A DNA stretch of 19,870 nt from Gammaproteobacteria bacterium. GTDB taxonomy: Bacteria > Pseudomonadota > Gammaproteobacteria > Pseudomonadales > M0112. Below the pieces are notes generated by a model that saw nothing but the letters and a program-made list of their open reading frames with translations, ran no database searches and had not been told where the DNA came from. Within the stretch, counting starts at the first letter, position 1; the number at the start of each line of letters is the position of its first letter. Below, in pieces: positions 6,676 through 13,305 of the stretch. The DNA lies in contig SBFY01000155.1 of the NCBI GenBank assembly GCA_006227085.1, positions 1 through 19,870 of the forward strand, read 5' to 3'. Position numbers and translations under genes: made by a program.

Positions 6676-7812
6676 TTACAACAGCACCAGGTTATCGCGA
6701 TGGATCAGCTCTCGTTCGCCCGGCATGCCCAACACCGATTCCAGCTGGTCTGATTTGAGCCCCTGGATCTTGCGCGCTTCACTGGCCTTGTAGTTGATCA
6801 AGCCACGGGCAATTTCTGCCCCTTGTTCATCCACACAGAGCACCAGGGCACCGCGTTCAAATTCGCCTTCCACTGCTTTCACGCCCACTGGCAGCAAACT
6901 GCGCCCGGATTCGGTCAACACCTTGACTGCGCCTGCATCCAGCACCAGGCGGCCAGACACCTGCACCTGCCCCGCCAGCCATTGCTTGCGGGCGGCCATC
7001 GGCTTGCGGGCCGTGGCAAACCAGGTGCCCACTACATCACCCGCCATTACCCGCCCCAGGATGCCCTGCTCACGGCCATTGGCGATGACCGTTTGCGCAC
7101 CGGAGCGCGCGGCCAGGCGAGCGGCCCGCACCTTGGTCACCATGCCGCCACGACCCAGTACGCCACCGCGGGGGCTGGCCATCTTTTCCAGCTCCGGATC
7201 CCCGGCCATTACCTCATGCAACAGCTTGGCAGCGGGGTTCTCGCGAGGGTCGCTATCACAGAGGCCAGCCTGGTCAGTCAGGATCACCAGCAAATCAGCG
7301 TCCAGCAAATTCGCCACCAGGGCCGCGAGGGTGTCGTTATCACCAAACCGGATTTCATCAGTCGCCACCGTATCGTTTTCATTCACGATCGGTACCACCC
7401 CGAGCCCCACCAAGGTATTCAATGTGGTACGGGCATTGAGGTAACGCTGCCGATCAGAAACGTCCTCATGCACCAGCAGCACCTGTGCGGTATGGCAGCC
7501 GTGTTGCTGGAAGGCGGTTTCCCACGCCTGCACCAAACCCATTTGCCCCACGGCGGCAGCCGCTTGCAGCTCATGCACGGTGGCAGGCCGGGTTTTCCAG
7601 CCCAAGCGTGCCATACCCTCGGCTACTGCACCGGATGAGACAATGACAATCTCGATGCCCTGCTGGCGCAAAGCCGCCATCTGCCCGACCCAGCTGGCAA
7701 TGCCTTCGCGATTGAGGCCACGGCCATCAGCCGTCAGCAAGGCACTGCCAATCTTGACGACGATGCGACGCATGCGCGCAACACTGGCGCGTGCGGATTC
7801 AGTCGCGGACAT
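6676..7812 (-). CDS. proB: Glutamate 5-kinase
   Basis: 378 residues (E. coli 367; forms with a PUA domain run to about 370-380). It catalyses the first step of proline synthesis, the ATP-dependent phosphorylation of L-glutamate to gamma-glutamyl phosphate. The amino acid kinase domain (about 14-270) shows RRIVVKIGSALLT, the glycine-containing loop VSSGAVAEGMARLGW, and VNENDTVATDEIRFGDNDTL, which covers the glutamate-binding and feedback-inhibition region, then ILTDQAGLCDSDPR. The C-terminal PUA domain (about 285-375) begins near GRLVLDAGAVKVL. The ATG at 7812 lies inside the end of obgE (14-base overlap), preceded by a full GGAGGTGA. ObgE-ProB coupling is usual in gammaproteobacteria. Confidence 0.96.
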   Translation of the reverse strand: MSATESARASVARMRRIVVKIGSALLTADGRGLNREGIASWVGQMAALRQQGIEIVIVSSGAVAEGMARLGWKTRPATVHELQAAAAVGQMGLVQAWETAFQQHGCHTAQVLLVHEDVSDRQRYLNARTTLNTLVGLGVVPIVNENDTVATDEIRFGDNDTLAALVANLLDADLLVILTDQAGLCDSDPRENPAAKLLHEVMAGDPELEKMASPRGGVLGRGGMVTKVRAARLAARSGAQTVIANGREQGILGRVMAGDVVGTWFATARKPMAARKQWLAGQVQVSGRLVLDAGAVKVLTESGRSLLPVGVKAVEGEFERGALVLCVDEQGAEIARGLINYKASEARKIQGLKSDQLESVLGMPGERELIHRDNLVLL

Positions 7813-9007
7813 AGATCACCTCCGGACCGTCCTCATCGTCATCCCAATCCTCCTCATCGCCCTCTTCATCATCAGCTGCTTCAGCACCGCGTTTACGCTG
7901 CTCGGCCAATGACTGGATACGATCACGCGCTTCCTGCTGCATGCGCTGCTGGCGCTCCTGCTCAGCCTGCCGGAACTCCGGCTCTTCGCGTTCGCGTTCG
8001 CGCAAGGCATCAATATGCCGCATCAAGGCTTCAGCCAAGGCTCGCGTGCCTTCACCGGTGGCTGCGGAAATGCAGAACACTGGCCCCTGCCAGTCAATCG
8101 CCTCCAGCAAGCGCGCTTTCAAGGCTTCGCGTTCATCCGCCGGCACCAGGTCCATCTTGTTCAGCACCAGCCAACGCTCCTGCGATGCCAGCACCGGGCT
8201 GAAACGCGCCAGCTCGGCATCAATCGCGGCAAAGGCTTCGGCCGGATCACCCTGGTCCACCGGCATCACATCCAGCACGTGCAACAACACCCGCGTGCGG
8301 GTCAAATGCTTGAGGAAGCGAATTCCCAGACCAGCACCTTCCGAGGCGCCTGCGATCAAGCCGGGAATATCCGCCATCACGAAACTGCGGTGCGCCTCAA
8401 TGCGCACCACACCCAGGTTAGGCACCAGCGTGGTGAACGGGTAATCGGCCACCTTGGGGCGCGCCGCCGATACTGCACGGATCAATGTCGATTTGCCTGC
8501 ATTCGGCATCCCCAGCAAGCCCACATCCGCCAGCAGCTTCAGCTCCAGCCGCAGGTTGCGCGATTCCCCCACTTCACCGGGAATGGTCTTGCGCGGCGCC
8601 TGGTTGACGCTGGATTTGAAATGCACATTGCCGAGCCCCCGGCGCCCACCCTGGGCGACCAGCAAGCGTTCACCGGCGGAGGACAAATCACCAAGGATTT
8701 CACCGCTGTCTTCATCAATCACGGTTGTGCCGACCGGCACTTTCAGGATCAGGTCATCGCCATCAGCGCCCGTGCAATTCTTGCCACGCCCGCCTTCGCC
8801 GTTGTCGGCACGGAAACGCCGCGTGTAACGGTAATCGATCATGGTGTTCAGGGATTCATCCGCTTCCAGCCAGACGCTACCGCCCTGGCCGCCATCGCCA
8901 CCGTCCGGCCCGCCCTTGGGCACAAACTTCTCACGATGGAAGCTCATGCAGCCGTTACCGCCCTTGCCGGCGGTCACCTGGATGATTGCTTCATCAACAA
9001 AACGCAT
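7799..9007 (-). CDS. obgE: Obg family GTPase (CgtA)
   Basis: 402 residues. The N-terminal glycine-rich Obg fold (1-158) is clear, from MRFVDEAIIQVTAGKGGNGC through KGGPDGGDGGQGG. The G domain carries G1 GMPNAGKST (166-174), the switch I region around TT (192-193), G3 DIPGL (213-217), G4 NKMD (283-286) and G5 SAA (314-316). The tail (about 335-402) is charged, with a run of Glu/Arg and then a strongly acidic stretch before PEVIYVRD, as in gammaproteobacterial Obg. The protein assists 50S subunit maturation and links ribosome assembly to growth state and ppGpp. The start is ATG 9007, with AAGGA eight bases upstream. It is preceded by the rpmA terminator, so it needs read-through or a weak promoter in 9008-9050; it overlaps proB downstream. 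Confidence 0.97.
   Translation of the reverse strand: MRFVDEAIIQVTAGKGGNGCMSFHREKFVPKGGPDGGDGGQGGSVWLEADESLNTMIDYRYTRRFRADNGEGGRGKNCTGADGDDLILKVPVGTTVIDEDSGEILGDLSSAGERLLVAQGGRRGLGNVHFKSSVNQAPRKTIPGEVGESRNLRLELKLLADVGLLGMPNAGKSTLIRAVSAARPKVADYPFTTLVPNLGVVRIEAHRSFVMADIPGLIAGASEGAGLGIRFLKHLTRTRVLLHVLDVMPVDQGDPAEAFAAIDAELARFSPVLASQERWLVLNKMDLVPADEREALKARLLEAIDWQGPVFCISAATGEGTRALAEALMRHIDALREREREEPEFRQAEQERQQRMQQEARDRIQSLAEQRKRGAEAADDEEGDEEDWDDDEDGPEVIYVRD
7816..7823 (-). promoter_or_regulatory. proB ribosome binding site within the obgE coding end
   Basis: GGAGGTGA, a perfect eight-base complement to the 3' end of 16S rRNA, placed within the last codons of obgE (Pro-Glu-Val-Ile). The GGAGG core is six bases from the proB ATG. 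Confidence 0.8.
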
Positions 9008-9052
9008 TTCCGGAATCCTTTAACTGGCCTTGCCACACGCATCGGCCACATA

Positions 9053-9080
9053 CAAAAAGCCCCGCCAGTGGCGGGGCTCT
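9053..9080 (-). terminator. Intrinsic terminator after rplU-rpmA
   Basis: On the minus strand, AGCCCCGCC (9070-9078) and GGCGGGGCT (9058-9066) form a nine-base, very GC-rich stem with a three-base loop (9067-9069), followed by a T-run (9054-9058). It lies between rpmA and obgE and probably lowers obgE-proB expression relative to the ribosomal proteins. Confidence 0.88.
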
Positions 9081-9101
9081 TATTCAAACCATCAAGGTCA
9101 T

Positions 9102-9365
9102 TTAGGCCTCGACTGCCACCACATTCACATACTTGCGGTTTTCCGGGCCTTTGACAACAAACTCAACCACACCGTCCGCCTTGGCAAACAGGGTGTGATC
9201 CTTGCCGCAACCCACGTTCACGCCGGGGTGGAAACGGGTGCCACGCTGGCGAACCAGGATGTTGCCAGCCAATACCTGCTGACCACCAAAGCGCTTGACG
9301 CCCAGTCGTTTGGCTTCGGAATCGCGACCGTTGCGGGTACTACCGCCTGCTTTCTTGTGTGCCAT
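9102..9365 (-). CDS. rpmA: 50S ribosomal protein L27
   Basis: 87 residues, within the normal 84-87 range. The sequence MAHKKAGGSTRNGRDSEAKR at the start and GTRFHPGVNVGCGKDHTLFA in the middle is diagnostic. L27 sits near the peptidyl transferase centre, with its N-terminus reaching towards the tRNA acceptor ends. It starts directly with MAHKK, so there is no cleaved leader of the kind seen in Firmicutes. GGAG precedes the ATG. It follows rplU by 18 bases and is followed by a strong terminator. Confidence 0.98.
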   Translation of the reverse strand: MAHKKAGGSTRNGRDSEAKRLGVKRFGGQQVLAGNILVRQRGTRFHPGVNVGCGKDHTLFAKADGVVEFVVKGPENRKYVNVVAVEA

Positions 9366-9383
9366 GAATAATTCTCCTGCTTA

Positions 9384-9698
9384 TCAGCCAGCCGAAATGC
9401 CCGTGATACGGACTTCGGTAAACCACTGGCGATGACCCTGGGTTTTACGATAGTGCTTGCGGCGACGCATCTTGATGATGCGGATCTTGTCACCACGGCC
9501 ATGGCTCACCACTTCTGCCGTCACCTTGCTGCCAGCCACCAACGGTGCGCCGACCTTGACGCTGGCACCTTCGCCAACCATCAACACACGGTCGAACTCG
9601 ATGGTGTCACCGGTGGCCGCCTCGAGCTTCTCGAGACGCAATACTTCACCCTTTTCTACGCGATGTTGCTTGCCACCGCTCACAATTACGGCATACAT
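9384..9698 (-). CDS. rplU: 50S ribosomal protein L21
   Basis: 104 residues (E. coli 103). It begins MYAVIVSGGKQHRVEKGEV and contains KIRIIKMRRRKHYRKTQGHR, the basic rRNA-binding segment with the L21 signature K-x-R-R-R-K-x-Y-x-x-x-x-G-H-R. L21 binds 23S rRNA and contacts L20. It is the first gene of the rplU-rpmA unit, with a strong promoter at 9782-9810 and a structured-looking leader of about 75 bases. Confidence 0.98.
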   Translation of the reverse strand: MYAVIVSGGKQHRVEKGEVLRLEKLEAATGDTIEFDRVLMVGEGASVKVGAPLVAGSKVTAEVVSHGRGDKIRIIKMRRRKHYRKTQGHRQWFTEVRITGISAG

Positions 9699-9781
9699 GT
9701 CCTGTTCCTCAGACTCTGTCGGACGCGCCAGGAGCCGCCTGGGGCCACTCCGGTAACGCTTTCCCGCTTTCGGGGGCGCGC

Positions 9782-9810
9782 ATTTTATGCCATCCCGATA
9801 GCCGAAACAA
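9782..9810 (-). promoter_or_regulatory. rplU-rpmA promoter
   Basis: Reading leftwards: TTGTTT (9805-9810), 17 bases, TAAAAT (9782-9787). The -10 matches five of six and the -35 four of six, with ideal spacing. The transcript should start near 9775. The leader contains short GC stems, for example CCAGG/CCTGG arms at 9728-9732 and 9738-9742. Confidence 0.72.
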
Positions 9811-9841
9811 GCACCCGGCCAGAGGAAAAACCGGACTTTCC

Positions 9842-9870
9842 TTGACAGTACCCAGCGGCCTCCCTAGCAT
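9842..9870 (+). promoter_or_regulatory. ispB promoter
   Basis: TTGACA (9842-9847), 17 bases, TAGCAT (9865-9870). Consensus -35, four of six in the -10. It points away from the rplU promoter; the two -35 boxes are 31 bases apart. Confidence 0.68.
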
Positions 9871-9906
9871 TCGCCGCCTAGCCTACCCAGCGGAAGCAGT
9901 CCCGGC

Positions 9907-10869
9907 ATGAAAGAGGTCACCGCCACCATCCAGTCCGACATGGATGCCGTCAACCGGCTGATCCTCGAACAACTGCACTCGGACGTGGCCCTGGTCGAGA
10001 ATATCGGCCATTACATCGTCGAGAGCGGCGGCAAGCGCCTGCGTCCCCAACTGGTCCTGCTGGCAGCCAAAAGCCTTGGCTACCAGGGCGACAGCCACAT
10101 CCAGTTCGCTGCCATTATCGAGTTCATCCATACCGCCACCCTGCTGCATGACGACGTGGTCGACGTCTCCAGCCTGCGCCGTGGCCGCCCGACCGCCAAT
10201 GCCCAGTGGGGCAACGCCCCCAGCGTACTGGTCGGGGATTTCGTCTATTCCCGCGCCTTCCAGATGATGGTCCGACTCGGTGAGCCCGCAATCCTGTCAT
10301 TGATGGCCGACACCACCAACCGCATCGCCGAAGGCGAAGTACTGCAACTGGTGCATGCCGGGGAGCCCGATACCACTGAAGCCGCCTACCGCGAAGTGAT
10401 CGAGCGCAAGACGGCGGTGCTGTTCCAGGCCGCCACCCTGGGTGGCGCCATCCTGGCCGGCGGCAGCCCTGCCCAACAGCAGGCCTTGGCCGATTACGGC
10501 ATGGCGCTGGGTAATGCGTTCCAGCTGATTGACGATGCCCTTGATTACGCCGGCGACAGTGCCGTGCTGGGCAAACAGGTCGGTGATGACATCGCCGAAG
10601 GCAAGATGACCCTGCCCTTGATCCATACCCTGCAACATTGCCGCCCGGACGAGCGGGACATGATCCAGCGAGCGATCCGGGAGCGGGACCGCAGCCTGGG
10701 GGATGCCGTCATGACAGCCGTCAGGAACCACACCGGACTGGCATACACCCGTGCACAAGCCGCCCTGGCCAGTGAAAGCGCCCTGCAGAGCCTGCAAGCC
10801 CTGCCCCCTTCCCCGCAGCGGACCGCCATGGAAACCCTGACCCGACTGGCACTGGAGAGGGATCACTAA
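9907..10869 (+). CDS. ispB: Octaprenyl (polyprenyl) diphosphate synthase
   Basis: 320 residues, the normal length (E. coli 323). It is an all-helical trans-prenyltransferase that extends farnesyl diphosphate with isopentenyl diphosphate to make the ubiquinone/menaquinone side chain. The first aspartate-rich motif is LLHDDVVD (D82, D83, D86), followed by the R-R-G-R-P loop. The second is LIDDALDY (D209, D210, D213). GGKRLRP (41-47) is the substrate-binding segment. Chain length cannot be fixed from sequence, so octa- or nonaprenyl are both possible. The ATG at 9907 has only a distant GGAAG; M12 would be an alternative but would remove conserved N-terminal sequence. The divergent arrangement with rplU is the usual gammaproteobacterial one. 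Confidence 0.95.
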   Translation: MKEVTATIQSDMDAVNRLILEQLHSDVALVENIGHYIVESGGKRLRPQLVLLAAKSLGYQGDSHIQFAAIIEFIHTATLLHDDVVDVSSLRRGRPTANAQWGNAPSVLVGDFVYSRAFQMMVRLGEPAILSLMADTTNRIAEGEVLQLVHAGEPDTTEAAYREVIERKTAVLFQAATLGGAILAGGSPAQQQALADYGMALGNAFQLIDDALDYAGDSAVLGKQVGDDIAEGKMTLPLIHTLQHCRPDERDMIQRAIRERDRSLGDAVMTAVRNHTGLAYTRAQAALASESALQSLQALPPSPQRTAMETLTRLALERDH

Positions 10870-10936
10870 CCCCTCTATATTCCTTTTTGGAATAAAAATC
10901 CGTCTTTTCTTTCTATTTTCCCCGGCAGCTAGCTGG

Positions 10937-10970
10937 AAACCCATGCTTGGCATACACTTATCATGGGTTT
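10937..10970 (+). terminator. Possible weak terminator or leader hairpin after ispB
   Basis: AAACCCATG (10937-10945) pairs with CATGGGTTT (10962-10970) around a 16-base loop, followed by TT then ATGGG. The stem is nine bases and the T-run is short and partly inside the stem, so termination may be weak. It lies just before, or inside, the 5' end of the DUF1631 gene. Confidence 0.35.
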
Positions 10971-11005
10971 TTATGGGCCCGGTTTATCCATGGCCGGCGA
11001 TTGGA

Positions 11006-13195
11006 ATGGCAAATAACGACAACAAAATGGGAACCAGTTCACAAGCTGCCAGTGATGCAGCCCGCGAACGCATATTCCATGAACTGCTGCAACAAGCCAC
11101 TGAGCAATGGCTTGGGCAATTGTCTGCCCTGCTGAAACATTCCGATGATTTGTTCTTTGATCTTTCCAATCGTGCCAACAGCAATACTGAACAGAATTGC
11201 TATTTCGAAGCCATGCGCGAGACGCGTGAAAAATCAGACGCCATTATTGCCCGCTTCCGCAAATCCCTGGCAGCCATCCTGGCGCAGGCACAGTCGGTTG
11301 ACAGCAAAACCGATCACGGCAACACCAAATCCTCCAGCACCACGCGCACACTTGAGCTGCTGCAACCGGAAGAACTGGAACAGAACGTTGCCATTGCCGG
11401 CATCGTGTCAAAGTGCCGGGGCATCCATGGTGTTCGACTGAATGCCACCGGTTACCGCCTTGGCTGGCTGGTTCACCAACCGCTCACTGAACGCAATAAC
11501 CCGCTGGATCCGCAGCAGCTGTGCCACGCCTTCACGCAAGCACTGCAAGCCGCCAAACTGCATATCAAGGCGCGATTGGTCCTGTTCAAGCAATTCGATC
11601 AATACCTGGTACAACCGCTACCGGCACTGCTGGACCAACTGGATGCCCGCCTGGATGCACTCGGCTATGTGCCAACCCCACCGCCCGCACAGGAACCCAG
11701 CAAGGCCAGCAGCGAGGCAGCCAAGCCCCACGATATGCATGCGCGGGATTTCGAGGATCTCTCCAGCCTGCTCTCACAATTACGGACATTGGGTGTCAGC
11801 ATTCCCTCAGCACCCCGCTTGGGACACCTGAATCATGGCCCTGCCATTGATTCACAGGAACTGATGGAAAACATCACTCGCCTGCAATCCCTGTATACCC
11901 ACAAGCAGCAGGGAGGCGCCAAGGAAATCCGCGCCGTGGTGCAGCACATCCTGTCGCAGCGTAACCGCTCGGGGCATCCGGCCTCCCTGGCACCACTGGA
12001 TGAAGATGTCATCAACCTGGTTGCCTTGTTTTTCGACTTCGTGCTGGATGACAACACCTTGCCAACCTGCATCAAGTTGCTGATCAGCCGCCTGCAACTG
12101 CAAACCCTGAAAGCCGCACTGGCCAACCCGTCCTTTTTTGACGACCCGCAGCATCCTGCCCGCTATTTCATTGAATCGCTGGCGGCAGCCGGCATGGGCT
12201 GCAGTGACGACAACATGGAAGATGCGTTGCTGCAATCACTGCAGCAAAGCGTCCAGACCATCCTGGATGACACACGCCACCCCGAAGAGGCTTTCACCCG
12301 ACAGTGTGAGCGCATCCGCGGCATTCTCCAGCATGAGCAACGCAAGGCCACCTTGATTGAAAAACGCACCCGCGACGCAGCCAGCGGCCAGGCCCGTGCC
12401 CGCCATGCCCGCCAGCAGGTGCAAACGCATCTTTACCAAGCCCTGCGTGACCGTTACCTGCCGGAAAGCGTGTCCAACTTCCTTTGCACCACATGGCGTG
12501 ATGTCATGTTCCAGGTGCTATTGAAGTTTGGCGACAGCAGCCTGGAATGGGATGAGTCCATCCTGGTGATCAATGAACTTCTTGATATCAGCACCCAAGT
12601 CCGCAAGGCAGGCAGCGAAACAATCATCCGGGAATCGATTCCGGCTGTATTGGGGCACATCAGTAACCTGGGCAAGAAAGCCGCCACCCCGACAGCGACC
12701 AGCTCACCAACCTTCCTGAAGCTGGAAGCCACTTGCCAGCAATGGCTCAAGGGCGAAGGGACACAGGCACTGATGGTGCCGCTCAGCCCATTGCATGTGG
12801 AAGCCCTGGGGCAAAGCCTGGCGAACACCATCGGCAGCTGGGATGAGGAAATTGCCATTGAGCGGGAAGAAAAGAAATACGCGTCCCTGAGTTTTGATGC
12901 CATTCGTCTGGCTGACGCCTTGCAACCCGGCACCTGGGTCTACCGCACGAACCCACTGCAACTGGACCAGGGCCAACGCTGTAAACTGGCGGCCAAGATC
13001 GAGGAAACGGACACCTTCATTTTTGTGGATGCCAACGGTTTCCGCCTGTTCGAGCTGGCTCGCCGCTCGGTGGCCTATGAATTACAACGCGGCCGCATGA
13101 AACCCCTGGCCAGTGGCCCCTTATTCGAGCGTGCGTTTGACAGCATCAGTTCACAAATCGGCAAGCTGACCGACGAGATCACCTCAACCCATTAA
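11006..13195 (+). CDS. DUF1631 family protein
   Basis: 729 residues from the ATG at 11006 (MANNDNKMGTSS). The pattern matches the DUF1631 family of proteobacteria, whose members are about 700-800 residues and of unknown function. The N-terminal region LSALLKHSDDLFFDLSNRANSNTEQNCYFEAMRETREK (about 38-75) is typical. A long helical middle part follows, including a low-complexity, Pro/Ala-rich linker around 225-240. The C-terminal domain (about 635-725) runs LQPGTWVYRTNPLQLDQGQRCKL...FIFVDANGFRLFELARRSVA...GPLFERAFDSI. It looks like a PilZ-type beta-barrel followed by a helix, but lacks a clear RxxxR and (D/N)xSxxG pair, so c-di-GMP binding should not be assumed. No signal peptide or membrane segment is seen. 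An in-frame ATG at 10943 would add 21 hydrophobic residues; none of the starts has a good ribosome site. It stands alone between ispB and pgi. Confidence 0.8.
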   Translation: MANNDNKMGTSSQAASDAARERIFHELLQQATEQWLGQLSALLKHSDDLFFDLSNRANSNTEQNCYFEAMRETREKSDAIIARFRKSLAAILAQAQSVDSKTDHGNTKSSSTTRTLELLQPEELEQNVAIAGIVSKCRGIHGVRLNATGYRLGWLVHQPLTERNNPLDPQQLCHAFTQALQAAKLHIKARLVLFKQFDQYLVQPLPALLDQLDARLDALGYVPTPPPAQEPSKASSEAAKPHDMHARDFEDLSSLLSQLRTLGVSIPSAPRLGHLNHGPAIDSQELMENITRLQSLYTHKQQGGAKEIRAVVQHILSQRNRSGHPASLAPLDEDVINLVALFFDFVLDDNTLPTCIKLLISRLQLQTLKAALANPSFFDDPQHPARYFIESLAAAGMGCSDDNMEDALLQSLQQSVQTILDDTRHPEEAFTRQCERIRGILQHEQRKATLIEKRTRDAASGQARARHARQQVQTHLYQALRDRYLPESVSNFLCTTWRDVMFQVLLKFGDSSLEWDESILVINELLDISTQVRKAGSETIIRESIPAVLGHISNLGKKAATPTATSSPTFLKLEATCQQWLKGEGTQALMVPLSPLHVEALGQSLANTIGSWDEEIAIEREEKKYASLSFDAIRLADALQPGTWVYRTNPLQLDQGQRCKLAAKIEETDTFIFVDANGFRLFELARRSVAYELQRGRMKPLASGPLFERAFDSISSQIGKLTDEITSTH

Positions 13196-13205
13196 CCGCC
13201 CGCGG

Positions 13206-13235
13206 TTGCCGGGCACCAAGCACGCTCCCTATAAT
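13206..13235 (+). promoter_or_regulatory. pgi promoter
   Basis: TTGCCG (13206-13211), 18 bases, then a perfect TATAAT (13230-13235). The expected start is near 13241, giving a leader of about 65 bases. The -35 matches four of six. Confidence 0.65.
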
Positions 13236-13305
13236 CAGCCTGACGGCCCTCTACGATAACCATGACTGCATGGGCCAATGACCCCGGGCGCACATCCTGA
13301 CACTT

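Noticed and set aside
6823..7638. Open frame of 271 codons on the plus strand opposite proB
   Set aside because: Shadow of glutamate 5-kinase, with no conserved features.
9008..9052. Separate obgE promoter between the rpmA terminator and obgE
   Set aside because: TTGTAT is present on the minus strand, but no acceptable -10 lies 16-18 bases downstream.
8015..9154. Long open frame (379 codons) on the plus strand opposite obgE and part of rpmA
   Set aside because: The minus strand carries unmistakable Obg and L27 with all motifs; the antisense frame has low-complexity His/Gln/Arg-rich sequence and no family pattern.
10879..10893. ATTCC-TTTTT-GGAAT hairpin after ispB, as a terminator
   Set aside because: The five-base AT-rich stem is weak and is followed by A residues rather than a T-run on the plus strand.
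10943..11005. Upstream start of the DUF1631 gene giving a hydrophobic N-terminus
   Set aside because: It could pass for a signal peptide, but it lacks a charged start and cleavage site, overlaps a hairpin, and the family usually starts at the MANNDNK-like region. The choice remains uncertain.
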